DNA from: Egicoccus sp. AB-alg6-2
GTDB lineage: Bacteria; Actinomycetota; Nitriliruptoria; Nitriliruptorales; Nitriliruptoraceae
Assembly: GCF_041821025.1 (NCBI RefSeq)
Contig: NZ_JBGUAY010000011.1
Location: forward strand, 1-64,000
DNA: 64,000 nt
Direction: 5' to 3'
Shown here: positions 10,393 to 19,123 of the stretch, piece after piece
Layout of the letters: each line of letters starts with the position of its first letter
Position numbering within the stretch: the first letter of the stretch is position 1
Notes under the pieces: model-generated
Seen by the model: only the letters and a program-made list of their open reading frames with translations
Told to the model about the DNA's origin: nothing
Databases searched by the model: none
Program-made: the position numbers and the translations under genes

Positions 10393-11697
10393 TCAGACGG
10401 CCGCCGCGGGTCGCCCGAGGTCCGACGCCCGCCGTCCGACGAGGTAGGCGCCCACGATCGCCACGACGATCGCCACCACCGGCGGGATGAAGACGCCGTA
10501 CCGGCTCGACAGCCACGCCAGCAGGGTCGCCACGGCGTAGACGGCGAGGTTCTCCCAACGCACGGCAGGGAAGCGGTAGTCGAGTGGTTCGGGCATCCCG
10601 CCGCGCCAGTTGGCGAGGAAGTCACCGATGATCACGCCGCCGATGGCGGGGATCAGGATGCCGAGCCAGGCCAGGTAGCCGATCAGGTTGTCGTAGATCG
10701 GCAGGGCGAGCAGCGTCCCGACGATCACGCCACCGACCACGAACGGCTTCTTGGTGTTGGCGTTGAACAGCTCGGCACCGGCGACGCCGAAGTTGTAGGC
10801 GGTGTTGTCGTTGGTGGTCCACAGGTTGGCGACCAGGAACACCAGGCCCCACCCGATCAGGTTGAGCGCGAACAGCACCTCGACGAAGTCGCCGATGCCG
10901 AACGCCAGCGCCCCGATCCCGCCGAAGAAGATCATGAGCAGCTCACCGACGAAGAACGCGATCGTGGCCGAGGTGACCCCCTGGGTGGGGGTCCGGGCGA
11001 ACCGAGTCCAGTTGGGCGCCTGCGTGCCCCCGGAGGCGAACGTGCCGACGATGGCGGTGACCGCGGCGGCGACCGTCATCTCCCCGGTCCCGGTGAGCCC
11101 CCCGAGGCCGCCGATCCCGCCGACCTCCGTGAGCGAGCGCCACGTGACCCAGCCGGCCAGGATCAACAGCAGCGGCACGGACACGGCCGAGAGCAGTTCC
11201 ATGCCGCGGTAGCCGTAGTAGGCGGTCACGCCCATGACGGCCCCGCCGACCAGGATCAGGACCCAGCGCCACACGGGTCCGTCCAGGCCGGTCACCTGCT
11301 GGGTCAGCAACGCCAGGGTCGCGACCGTGACGCCGTACCAGCCGATCTGCGTCCCGCCGAGCAGCAACGAGACCAGCTTCGCGCCCTTGTCGCCGAAGGC
11401 GTAGCGGGACATCACCACGGTGGTGAGGCCGGTGCGGGCTCCGACGGCGCCGAGGGCGGAGACGTAGACACCCAGCACGGCCGAGCCGAGGAGGGCGACG
11501 AGCAGGAACTCGTTGAACGAGAACGCGGGCGCGATGCTGGCTCCCGCGAGCATCGTCGGGGTGAAGAAGGTGAAGCCGAGCAGGACGACCCCCAGCGACA
11601 GCACGCCCTTGCGGGCGTGCAGGGGGACGATCTGCAGCGGGTAGTCGGGGTCGATGCCGTCGGGCGCCGGCGCGCGGGTGTCCGCGGTGTCACTCAT
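10393..11697 (-). CDS. codB: NCS1-family cytosine permease
   Basis: Nucleobase transporter, 434 residues with about twelve hydrophobic segments. Recognisable CodB-like stretches include LLGFTFFTPTMLAGA, RTGLTTVVMSRYAFG, GGTQIGWYGV and NLWTTNDNTAYNFG. NCS1 permeases import cytosine or related bases with a cation. The ATG at 11697 overlaps the stop of the upstream cytosine deaminase by eight bases, so the two are co-translated. That pairing is what points to cytosine rather than another base. Confidence 0.9.
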   Translation of the reverse strand: MSDTADTRAPAPDGIDPDYPLQIVPLHARKGVLSLGVVLLGFTFFTPTMLAGASIAPAFSFNEFLLVALLGSAVLGVYVSALGAVGARTGLTTVVMSRYAFGDKGAKLVSLLLGGTQIGWYGVTVATLALLTQQVTGLDGPVWRWVLILVGGAVMGVTAYYGYRGMELLSAVSVPLLLILAGWVTWRSLTEVGGIGGLGGLTGTGEMTVAAAVTAIVGTFASGGTQAPNWTRFARTPTQGVTSATIAFFVGELLMIFFGGIGALAFGIGDFVEVLFALNLIGWGLVFLVANLWTTNDNTAYNFGVAGAELFNANTKKPFVVGGVIVGTLLALPIYDNLIGYLAWLGILIPAIGGVIIGDFLANWRGGMPEPLDYRFPAVRWENLAVYAVATLLAWLSSRYGVFIPPVVAIVVAIVGAYLVGRRASDLGRPAAAV

Positions 11698-12160
11698 GAC
11701 CGATGTCCTCGTTCCAGATCGCCGGGTGCTCGGCGATGAACTGTTGCAACAGGTCGATGCAGCGCTGGTCGTCGAGCACGTGGACCTCGACCCCGTGCTC
11801 GGCGAGCCAGTCGTGGCCCCCGTGGAACGTTCGTGCCTCGCCGATGACGACCCGGGAGATGCCGAACTGGCGCACCAGTCCGGCGCAGTACCAGCACGGC
11901 GAGAGGGTCGTGACCATCGTCGTGCCGCGGTAACTGCGTTGCCGGCCCGCACGCCGGAACGCGTCGGTCTCGCCGTGGACCGACGGGTCGTCCTCCTGCA
12001 CGCGGCGGTTGTGGCCGCGTCCGAGCACCTGTCCGTCGGTGCCGATGAGCGCGGCGCCGATCGGGATGCCACCCTCGGTGCGGCTCGCGACGGCCTCCTC
12101 GACGGCGACGTCGAGCCATCGAAGCATGGTGGCGTCGTCTGGGCTCTCGAGGTGGTTCAT
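11690..12160 (-). CDS. Cytosine deaminase, yeast FCY1 type
   Basis: Small zinc-dependent deaminase, 156 residues, that converts cytosine to uracil. The zinc and proton-shuttle residues are in VHGETDA (His, Glu) and LSPCWYCAG (two Cys). It resembles the yeast enzyme rather than the large amidohydrolase CodA of enteric bacteria: GGIPIGAALIG, VLGRGHNRR, TTLSPC and the C-terminal FIAEHPAIWNEDIGHE all match that fold family. The ATG at 12160 is chosen; the frame is open farther into the divergent gene. It overlaps the permease gene, forming a cytosine salvage unit. Confidence 0.9.
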   Translation of the reverse strand: MNHLESPDDATMLRWLDVAVEEAVASRTEGGIPIGAALIGTDGQVLGRGHNRRVQEDDPSVHGETDAFRRAGRQRSYRGTTMVTTLSPCWYCAGLVRQFGISRVVIGEARTFHGGHDWLAEHGVEVHVLDDQRCIDLLQQFIAEHPAIWNEDIGHE

Positions 12161-12281
12161 GCGGCAACTCCCGGTCGTCGGGATCTTGCCAGCTGCGTGC
12201 GACGGTGGCCCCACATTTCGCGTCGCGTCGCGGCCGCCGTGTCGCGTAGCGTGCGCGCAGGCGGAGCGAGGGCGGAGTCGG

Positions 12282-13724
12282 GTGGACGAGCGGTTGGACC
12301 CGGCGGTCTTCTGGCCGCGCCTGCGGGAGGCGCTGGTGCAGGTTCCCGAGGACGCACGCACCCCGCCGCCGGAAGCGCGCGTCGGGGCGGTCCTCGTGCT
12401 GCTCGAGGACACGCCGGAAGGGCCGCGCGTCGTGCTGACGCGCCGCCGCCGCGACATGCGTTCGCACCCCGGGCAGGTGTCGTTTCCCGGCGGGCGTCTC
12501 GACCCGGGGGAGTCGGTCGACGAGGCGGCGCTGCGCGAGGCCCGCGAGGAGATCGGACTCCGTGGTCACACCGTCGAGATCGTCGGTGTGGGGCCGAAGT
12601 TCTACATCCCGCCGTCGCGGTTCTGGGTGGTGCCGGTCCTGGCGCGCTGGCGGCAGCCACATCCGCTGACCGAGAACCCGTGGGAGGTCGACGAGGTCCT
12701 CGAGGTGCCGCTCACCCAACTGCTCGACCGGTCACGGTGGCGGCACGCGCCGTTGAGCCTGCGCGGGTCGACCTGGGCGTGGCAGCTCGATGCCGACATC
12801 CTGTGGGGGGCGACCGCGATCGTGATGGCGTTGCTGCTCGACACGGCCGTCGAGGGCTGGTCCGGGGGCCTGCAGCCGCACGAACTCGGCGAGAAATTCG
12901 CCGTGCGGCCGTGGGAGCAGGTGCCGTCCTGGGAACGGCGGGTGCGTCTCGAGGGCGAGTTGCCGTCCCGGTCCCAGGCCGAGGTCGAACACGTGGCCGC
13001 GGCCCAGGTCCGGCAGGTACGGGAGTGGCTCGACGGGCGGGGGGTGGGGCCGCTCGTGCGGGCCGAGCAGGCGGGGCGGGCCGCCGCACACGCCCTCCGT
13101 CGGCTGCACGGCGGCGACCTGGCCGACGTGACGATCACGGTGCTGGCCGGCCCGAGCGAGAACGGCGCAGGTGGACTGGCAGCGGCGCGTCTGCTGGTCG
13201 CGGCCGGTGCCGGGGTCGAGGTGGTGACGGTCGGACCTCCGCGGCATCCGCAGCAACTCGCCGTCCTGGAAGCCGCGGGTGTGCCCCTGACGTCCGTGAC
13301 CGCCGAGACCTTCAACGATGCCAGGGCGCCCGGCCAGGTCGTGCTCGACGCCATGCTCGGCGTCGGGACCGAGCCGCCCCTGCGCGATCTGCCGGAGGTC
13401 GCCGCGACCTGGCTGCGCCGCCACGACGTCCCGGTGGTGTCGCTCGATTTGCCGACCGGGCTGTCGGCTGACGCGGGGGTCCGGGGGCCGTGCGTGACCG
13501 CGGACGTCACGGTCGCCATCGGTGCCCCGACCCGCGGCCTGGCCGAGCGGATCTCCCACGCCTACGTCGGCGATCTCTACCTCGCCGATCTTGGCGTCCC
13601 ACCCGCGGCGTGGCGCGCCGCCGGTGTCTCGACCCCGCCGACGTTCAGCAGCGGCCCGCTGGTGCGGCTGACCGCCGACGACGTGGGCACCGACGCCGGC
13701 ACCCCCGACCAGGGCCAGCTCTGA
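12282..13724 (+). CDS. Fusion of CoA-pyrophosphatase-type Nudix and YjeF_N-like domains
   Basis: 480 residues with two domains. At about 35-200 is a Nudix hydrolase with the CoAse signature LTRRRRDMRSHPGQVSFPGG and a complete Nudix box at 71-93 (G-x5-E-x7-REAREEIGL). At about 255-460 is a Rossmann-like region resembling the NAD(P)H-hydrate epimerase domain YjeF_N: DAMLGVGTEPPLRD, SLDLPTGLSADAG and AIGAPTRGL. The nucleotide-loop motif, normally GNNGGDG, reads SENGAGG, so its aspartate is missing. No dehydratase domain follows. The GTG at 12282 has GGAG upstream. A role in cleaning up damaged or surplus cofactors is inferred; the second domain may be inactive. Confidence 0.8.
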   Translation: MDERLDPAVFWPRLREALVQVPEDARTPPPEARVGAVLVLLEDTPEGPRVVLTRRRRDMRSHPGQVSFPGGRLDPGESVDEAALREAREEIGLRGHTVEIVGVGPKFYIPPSRFWVVPVLARWRQPHPLTENPWEVDEVLEVPLTQLLDRSRWRHAPLSLRGSTWAWQLDADILWGATAIVMALLLDTAVEGWSGGLQPHELGEKFAVRPWEQVPSWERRVRLEGELPSRSQAEVEHVAAAQVRQVREWLDGRGVGPLVRAEQAGRAAAHALRRLHGGDLADVTITVLAGPSENGAGGLAAARLLVAAGAGVEVVTVGPPRHPQQLAVLEAAGVPLTSVTAETFNDARAPGQVVLDAMLGVGTEPPLRDLPEVAATWLRRHDVPVVSLDLPTGLSADAGVRGPCVTADVTVAIGAPTRGLAERISHAYVGDLYLADLGVPPAAWRAAGVSTPPTFSSGPLVRLTADDVGTDAGTPDQGQL

Positions 13725-13734
13725 CGATCGTCGT

Positions 13735-15011
13735 TCAGGCCGCCGGGTCGAGGACGCGGCCGACGAACAACACCGCGCTCGTCGGCTTGTGCCGGATCAG
13801 GTAGAGGAATGGCTGGTCGGCTCGGACGGTCACTACGGGCTCGGGGGGCCCGCTGTCCTCGAAGAGGAGTGCCGTGGCGGCCGCCGCGACCGTCCCCTGC
13901 TCGTCGACCGCGATGTCCGCGGCGTGGATCGCGTCCTCGAGTGTGATGCCGGACGCGATGCCGTCGTAGCCCCGACGCCAAAGATGTCGGCAGCGCCGAG
14001 GTCGCCCTCGATCAGGCCGCGCAGGTCGACCTGACTGCTGCTCTCGAACCGGGGCAGGAACAACTCGACCGCTTGACCGCTCGCATTCGCGTCGATCTCG
14101 TCGACGAGTTCTCGACCGAGTTGCGCCTCCACCTCGGCGTAGCTTCCCACGGCTGGGACGACGACCAGCATCGACCGCTCGTGCCGAGATAGGGGATCTC
14201 GGTGGCGACGTAGGCGTCCGTCGCCACGGCCGGCCCGGACAGTTCGAGTTCGTGCATGAGCGGCACCGTGACGGTCGAGCCGTCCAGACGCGTGAAGTCG
14301 GGGGCTTCGGTGCCGTACTTGCCGAAAAGCCGTGCCCAGTCCGCTTCGAGGTAGAGCGCGTTCACCAGCACCAACGCCGAGTCTGCGTTCAGGGCGCCCA
14401 TGGGAAGCAGGTTGGAGATCAGGTCCTCGGTCTGCTCGGCGACCCAGTCGTTGATGTGCGCGCGGGAGCCGTCGGGGTCGGCCTTCAGAGGAAGTGGTTC
14501 CACGCGGGCGCCGAACCAGGTCGCGAGGCGCTCGTCGTACCCGTCGACGGTCGTGAAGCCGCTGTCGGGGAACTGCAGGTTGGCGAGTCGCACGACCGGA
14601 CCGCCGACATCGGTCACCCCCTGCTCGAGCGTGTTGAACGCCTCCCACCGGGCTTCGCCGTCGACCGGATACCCGAACAGCTCGGACAACGCTTCTGCCG
14701 TCTCGCCACTGGCGCCCGCATCGGCCATGCCGAAGGCAATGCCGATGGACAGCGGCGACAGCACGAGGTCATCCGCGGACTCCGCGGCCGCGGCGGCGAA
14801 CAGCCGGTAGCCGACGTCGTTGAGCCCGGCGACGAGATCCGGCACGTCAGGCGAGTCCGGCGTGGGACGCTCGATGTCGAGCGCCGCGAGTGCGGTCTGG
14901 GTCGCCGCCGGCCCGACCGTCGGGCGCGTCGGGCGACGCACCGCAGGCGGTGATCACGAAGGCGGCCACCAGAATCGTCGCCGGGAACCGTGTTCGAACC
15001 ATGCTCGGCAT
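13735..15011 (-). pseudogene. Frameshifted serpin lipoprotein gene
   Basis: A serpin-type protease inhibitor can be traced over three frames. The ATG at 15011, preceded by GGGGGG, opens a lipoprotein signal ending in TAC (MPSMVRTRFPATILVAAF, then VITAC). The serpin body continues in another frame from about 14940 (LSPLSIGIAFGMADAGASG, VNALYLEADW), shifts again near 14181-14192 (to SMLVVVPAVGSY, LFLPRFE) and again near 13968-13976. The last part encodes the reactive loop hinge EQGTVAAAATA and the conserved ADQPFLYLIRHKPTSAVLFVGRV, ending in the stop at 13735. Each shift fits a one- or two-base indel. Real decay and sequencing error are both possible. Confidence 0.8.
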
Positions 15012-15072
15012 GTTGCCCCCCGTCATCGGTGGGACGGCACGCGATGCCGAATGGTTGCAGGCGCGTTCGTTG

Positions 15073-15155
15073 TGCGGGCGGTGGGATTCGAACCCACACG
15101 GGCTTGCGCCCCAAGGCGTTTAAGGCCTCTCTGTCTACCGTTCCAGCACGCCCGC
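15073..15155 (-). tRNA. tRNA-Leu (anticodon UAA)
   Basis: An 83-base cloverleaf reads on the minus strand. The acceptor stem GCGGGCG pairs with CGCCCGC, with discriminator A at 15073 and no encoded CCA. The anticodon loop is CTTAAAC, giving anticodon TAA. The T arm is GTGGGTTCGAATCCCAC, and a long variable arm is present, as expected for a class II leucine tRNA. Confidence 0.95.
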
Positions 15156-15167
15156 ATGGCCAGAAGC

Positions 15168-16097
15168 CTAAACGAGGGCCAGTTGTTTCATCGGGCGTGG
15201 CGATGGATCCGCGTCGGGCGATCGTGCCTCCCTGCTATGCCGCGCACGGGCGCCGCGGTTCCGACCGCGGTAGGTCGGTGTCAGGGCGTGGCAGTTTGGG
15301 CAGAGCAGCCGCAGGTTCTGCAACCGGTTGTCACGCCGGTCGCCGTTGACGTGGTCCAGTTCCAGTGGCACTTCGCGTCCTTGCCACTCGGTCAGACCGC
15401 AGCGCTCGCATGCCCATGTCTTCAGCCCGACGCTGACGAGCCGCCGGCCGAGGTCGGTGAAGCGATTCGCCGTGTTCGCTGCGAGCTCCGGTGCCAGCTT
15501 GTCGAGCAGAAAGCGGACTCGTGTGCCCGCCGAGCCGAAGTGAGTCAGGTCGACCTCATAGCTTGCGACGCTTGCAGCGAAGCGCGCGTAGGCCGTGCCG
15601 CATGGCACGAAGCCGAGATCACGGATCACGGCCGCGATCGAGAAGTTGCCGAGCACGGCACGCCGAAATTCGTGCTCGGGGAAGGACTTGGCGCCTTTTC
15701 CGTCTCCGGTGGTCCCGGGGGACGGCCGGGGCCCCCTTCGCGACCACTCCGCCGGTAGACGCTGGCCCAGCTGACGCCCCCGCTCCCGCAACCGTCGGTA
15801 CGTCGGGTGGCAGGCCTTGAGCCCGAGGCGTCGGCATAGATCCGGGTAACCAGACGCCGCCGCGACGGCGGCGAGGAAGTCGGCGTCGGACACATGACGT
15901 GCTGTCGGTCGCGCCAGAAACCGCAGATCGATCCCGAGCTCGGCCGCGTAGTCATAGACGGTCTCGTAGTTGGCGCCGCGGGGGACGAGACCCAGTGCGC
16001 GGCAGAGGTCGGCCATCGTCTTCGTCCCGGGGTCCGCGACGGCGGCCCGGAACTGCACTTCCGTGTAGCGGCGTCGACCCACGACGCATGTCCTCAC
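15168..16097 (-). CDS. HNH endonuclease-type protein with three N-terminal HTH-like repeats
   Basis: 309 residues. The C-terminal part (about 225-285) is an HNH module: CERCGL, then LELDHVNGDRRDNRLQNLR and LCPNCHA. The first 200 residues hold three roughly 45-50-residue units that share the pattern aromatic-x-x-A-V, D/V-L-x-LG and a downstream tyrosine: units starting near YTEVQFRAAV, VSDADFLAAV and FPEHEFRRAV. They look like small helix-turn-helix DNA-binding modules (inference). The GTG at 16097 has a G-rich site upstream. It ends 12 bases from the tRNA-Leu gene. No integrase or methylase is nearby, so a homing or defence role is only speculation. Confidence 0.72.
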   Translation of the reverse strand: MRTCVVGRRRYTEVQFRAAVADPGTKTMADLCRALGLVPRGANYETVYDYAAELGIDLRFLARPTARHVSDADFLAAVAAASGYPDLCRRLGLKACHPTYRRLRERGRQLGQRLPAEWSRRGPRPSPGTTGDGKGAKSFPEHEFRRAVLGNFSIAAVIRDLGFVPCGTAYARFAASVASYEVDLTHFGSAGTRVRFLLDKLAPELAANTANRFTDLGRRLVSVGLKTWACERCGLTEWQGREVPLELDHVNGDRRDNRLQNLRLLCPNCHALTPTYRGRNRGARARHSREARSPDADPSPRPMKQLALV

Positions 16098-16201
16098 CCG
16101 CCCCCACGGATCCAGCGACTTGCCGGTCCGAACCTACAGGTGGGCCGTGACACGGACCGCCCTAAGGTGGCGACTCTCCACAGGCGATCTCCGAGGTGTC
16201 C

Positions 16202-17785
16202 ATGAGCGCACGCTGGTTCCCGCACGGGGTGGTGGCGAGTCCCCACCACCTCGCCTCCACCGCCGGCGCGCGGGTCCTGGCCGACGGTGGCAACGCGGTC
16301 GATGCCGCTGTCGCCGCCAACCTCGTGCTCGCCGTGGTGACCCCCTATTTCTGCGGTGTCGGTGGCGACCTGCTGGCCATCGTCTGGGACGGCGAGGCGC
16401 ACGGGACCGTCAGCGCCGGCGCCGCTCCCGCGGGCGCCACGCCCGAGGCGATCCGCGCGGCTGTCGACGCGGGGCACGGTGACCCGTCGGTGTCGATGCC
16501 GGGCACCGGCGGGATGCCGATGTTCGGCGCGCTGCCGGTCACGGTGCCGGGCGCGGTGGCCGGCTGGTTCGACCTCCTCGACCGGTTCGGCACCCGTGCG
16601 TTCGGCGACGTCACCGCGACGGCGATCGAGCTCGCCGAGCACGGTTTCCTGCTCAGCCCCCACGGCGCCCGCTTCCCCGAACGTGCCCGGGCCCGCTTCG
16701 GTGACCAGCCGGACTGGATGGCGAATTACGGCCGGATGGAGGCCGGGCGGCGCTTCGTCCAAACCGACCTCGCCGCGACCCTCCGCACGATCGCCGAGGA
16801 CGGCCCGTCGGCCTTCTACACCGGCCGCATCGCGGACGCGATCGTCGAGGTGCTGCAGCGTGGCGGTTCGACGATGACCGCCGACGATCTCGCTGCCCAC
16901 CGGTCGCGGCTGGTCACGCCGATGTCCGGTCGCTACCGCGAGCTCGAGGTGCTCGAGCTGCCCCCGCCGACGCAGGGGGTCACCGCCCTGACGGCGCTCG
17001 GCATCCTCGACCGGTTGGGTGACCGCCTCCCGGACGATCCGGCGGCCGCCGCCCACCTGCAGGTCGAGGCGATCCGGGCCGCGCTCGCCGACCGCGAGGA
17101 ACACGTCGCGGATCCGCGCACGATGACGGTCGATCCGGCCGGCCTGATCGTGCCGGCGCGCCTTGACGCGATGGCCGCCGCGGTCGATGCCGAGCGGGCT
17201 GGCGCCTGGCCGCCGGCACGACCGGCCGCCGGAGGTACGGCCTATCTCTGCGCCGCTGACCGGGACGGGCTGCTCGTCAGCCTGATCCAGTCGAACTTCG
17301 TCGGGTTCGGCTCGGGCGTCGTCGTACCGGGTACCGGCATCGGGCTGCACGACCGCGGCGCCCACTTCAGCCTCGAGCCGGGTGACCCGAACGTGATCGG
17401 CCCGGGAAAGCAGCCGCTGCACACCCTGATCCCGGCGATGGCCCTGCGCGACGGGGCGCCGGAGGTGGTGTTCGGCACCATGGGTGGCGACGCCCAGGCG
17501 CAGATCCACACCCAGCTGCTGGGCCACCTCGTCGACGGCGGCGCCGACCCGCAGGACGCGGTTGCGGCGCCCCGGTTCGTGGTCGAGGTGGCCGACGGCT
17601 CGGTCGCGGTGGAGGCGGACGCCGACCCGGCCATCGCGGCGGGGCTGCGTGAGCGCGGCCACACCGTCACCGACCTCGAGGCGCGGTCGCACAGTGCGGG
17701 TCACGCCCACGCGATCCGCCTGGTCGCCGGCGGCTACGAGGCGGGTAGCGACCCGCGCTCCGAGGGCGGCGCCATCGGCCACTGA
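16202..17785 (+). CDS. Gamma-glutamyltransferase family protein
   Basis: Ntn-hydrolase of the gamma-glutamyltranspeptidase family, 527 residues, which should self-cleave ahead of a catalytic threonine. N-terminal family motifs are GGNAVDAAVAANLVLAVV and PYFCGVGGD. The candidate nucleophile is the Thr in GGTAYLCAADRDG. The usual Thr-Thr-His order is Thr-Ala-Tyr here, as in the YwrD-like branch rather than classical GGT. GFGSGVVVPGTGI and GTMGGDAQAQIHTQLL follow. No signal peptide is seen, so it is probably cytoplasmic. The ATG at 16202 has GAGG five bases upstream. The substrate is unknown. Confidence 0.85.
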   Translation: MSARWFPHGVVASPHHLASTAGARVLADGGNAVDAAVAANLVLAVVTPYFCGVGGDLLAIVWDGEAHGTVSAGAAPAGATPEAIRAAVDAGHGDPSVSMPGTGGMPMFGALPVTVPGAVAGWFDLLDRFGTRAFGDVTATAIELAEHGFLLSPHGARFPERARARFGDQPDWMANYGRMEAGRRFVQTDLAATLRTIAEDGPSAFYTGRIADAIVEVLQRGGSTMTADDLAAHRSRLVTPMSGRYRELEVLELPPPTQGVTALTALGILDRLGDRLPDDPAAAAHLQVEAIRAALADREEHVADPRTMTVDPAGLIVPARLDAMAAAVDAERAGAWPPARPAAGGTAYLCAADRDGLLVSLIQSNFVGFGSGVVVPGTGIGLHDRGAHFSLEPGDPNVIGPGKQPLHTLIPAMALRDGAPEVVFGTMGGDAQAQIHTQLLGHLVDGGADPQDAVAAPRFVVEVADGSVAVEADADPAIAAGLRERGHTVTDLEARSHSAGHAHAIRLVAGGYEAGSDPRSEGGAIGH

Positions 17786-17799
17786 CGCGGCCGGGACGG

Positions 17800-17822
17800 G
17801 GCGGCCGCTGCGGCGGGCCGCC
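17800..17822. terminator. Possible hairpin after gamma-glutamyltransferase
   Basis: GGCGGCC and GGCCGCC form a 7-bp stem with a 9-base loop just downstream of the stop. The remaining 130 bases to the LacI stop hold nothing else I can support. Confidence 0.35.
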
Positions 17823-17952
17823 GTACGAGGCAGTGACGTCGTGGCGCGGCGGTGCTGCCCGGACGAGGTGTGCCTCGCCGATGCCGCACGACCTCGGGGT
17901 CGCATCACCCGCGGTCGCCTCACCGCCGTCGAGGTGGGGAGGCACCGGCGGG

Positions 17953-18978
17953 TCAGGGGCCGGTGACGGCCGCCGGCACGCGGGCGGGGCCGGTCGAGGC
18001 CCGCACGACCAGCTCCGGCCGGAAACGCAGCTCGGGAATCGGGCCGTCCATGGTCGGCGGCTCGTTGAGCAGCTGGACCACGGCCTGGGCCATCGCCTCG
18101 AACGGCTGCTGCACGGAGGTCAGCGGCGGTTCCACGTAGGCGTTCGGGCCGGCGTCGTCGAAGCCGATCACGGACACGTCGGCGGGGACCGAGAACCCGG
18201 CCTCACGAACGGCCCGGATCGCGCCGAGCGCCATGAGGTCGCTGCCGCACACGATGCCGGTCGCGCCCCTCGCCAGCAGTTGCACGGCGGCGGCGTGGCC
18301 GCCCTCGATGCCGTACAGCGTCTCGCTGATCAGCTCGACGTCCTGGCCCGCGTCGGCGATCCCGCGGCGGTAGCCGTCGGCGAGCTCGACGCTGGGCAGG
18401 TAGCGGCGAGGCCCGATGGCCAACCCGACGGTGCGGTGGCCGAGCGCGGCGAGGTGCGCCACGGCCTGACGCGATGCGGCGGCGTGGTCGACGGTGACGC
18501 CGGGCACGTCGCAGTCGTGCGGGCGGCCGTTGACGAGGACCGTCGCGATCCCGCGCGATACCAGGTCGGCGTAGCGCGCGTGGTCGTCGTCGGCTGACAG
18601 GTCGGCGCCGAGCCCCGACACCACGATGACGCCGGCCACCGCGTGGTCGATCAGGACGTCGAGGTAGTCGCCCTCGACCATGCCCGCGGGCGTCGAGGTG
18701 CACAGCACGGTGGTCAGCCCCTCGCCCGCCAGGCGCGACTCGATGGCCTGGGCGAAGCGCGGGAACACCGGGTTGTCGAGTTCCGGCACGATCAGTCCGA
18801 CGAGGCCGCGGCGCCGCGCGCGGGCGACACCGACGGGCTCGTAGCCGAGCTGGTTGAGCGCCTGCAGCACTTCGCGCCGGGTCGTCTCGGAGACGCCCGA
18901 CTTGCCGTTGAGGACCCGGCTGACCGTGGCCTGGCTGACTCCGGCGAGGTCAGCCACGTGGCGAAGACGTGGTTTCAC
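17953..18978 (-). CDS. LacI-family transcriptional regulator
   Basis: Sugar-responsive repressor, about 341 residues. The N-terminal DNA-binding head reads HVADLAGVSQATVSRVLNG, followed by the hinge and a periplasmic-binding-protein-like effector domain (VGLIVPELDNPVFPRF, VIVVSGLGAD, HLAALGHRTVGLA, SVIGFDDAG, LTSVQQPFEAMAQ). The GTG at 18978 gives a normal N-terminus; an ATG at 19008 would add ten residues and overlap a candidate operator. It is divergent from malEFG and the glucosidase gene, so it most likely represses them and itself, with a maltodextrin-derived sugar as inducer (inference). Confidence 0.92.
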   Translation of the reverse strand: MKPRLRHVADLAGVSQATVSRVLNGKSGVSETTRREVLQALNQLGYEPVGVARARRRGLVGLIVPELDNPVFPRFAQAIESRLAGEGLTTVLCTSTPAGMVEGDYLDVLIDHAVAGVIVVSGLGADLSADDDHARYADLVSRGIATVLVNGRPHDCDVPGVTVDHAAASRQAVAHLAALGHRTVGLAIGPRRYLPSVELADGYRRGIADAGQDVELISETLYGIEGGHAAAVQLLARGATGIVCGSDLMALGAIRAVREAGFSVPADVSVIGFDDAGPNAYVEPPLTSVQQPFEAMAQAVVQLLNEPPTMDGPIPELRFRPELVVRASTGPARVPAAVTGP

Positions 18979-19012
18979 GAGGTCAGCGTAGTCGCTGGAT
19001 CGTTCCATGATG

Positions 19013-19020
19013 AAACGTTT
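19013..19020. promoter_or_regulatory. Candidate LacI-family operator (AAACGTTT)
   Basis: AAACGTTT, with a central CpG and flanking bases giving TGAAACGTTTTG, has the form typical of LacI/GalR operators. It lies in the intergenic region immediately upstream of the regulator's alternative ATG start. Confidence 0.5.
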
Positions 19021-19043
19021 TGCGGAATTTTTCCCAAGACCCT

Positions 19044-19055
19044 GCAAGATCTTGC
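19044..19055. promoter_or_regulatory. Candidate operator, perfect palindrome GCAAGATCTTGC
   Basis: A perfect 12-bp palindrome in the low-GC region 69-80 bases before the malE ATG. TTGCAAG-like half sites are known for actinobacterial maltose regulators, so this is the better candidate for control of malE. It overlaps the best -10-like stretch (TATGGT at 19056-19061). Confidence 0.5.
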
Positions 19056-19123
19056 TATGGTCCTGCCACAGGTTGGGCCGCAACGTCATGACGGCCCACT
19101 GGCCGTTCCAGGAGAAGTGTTCG

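Noticed and set aside
15073-16097. Integrated mobile element at tRNA-Leu
   Set aside because: No integrase, no second copy of the tRNA end and no att-like direct repeat was seen nearby.
17823-17952. Small gene between gamma-glutamyltransferase and LacI
   Set aside because: Short frames on both strands lack ribosome binding sites and protein-like composition.
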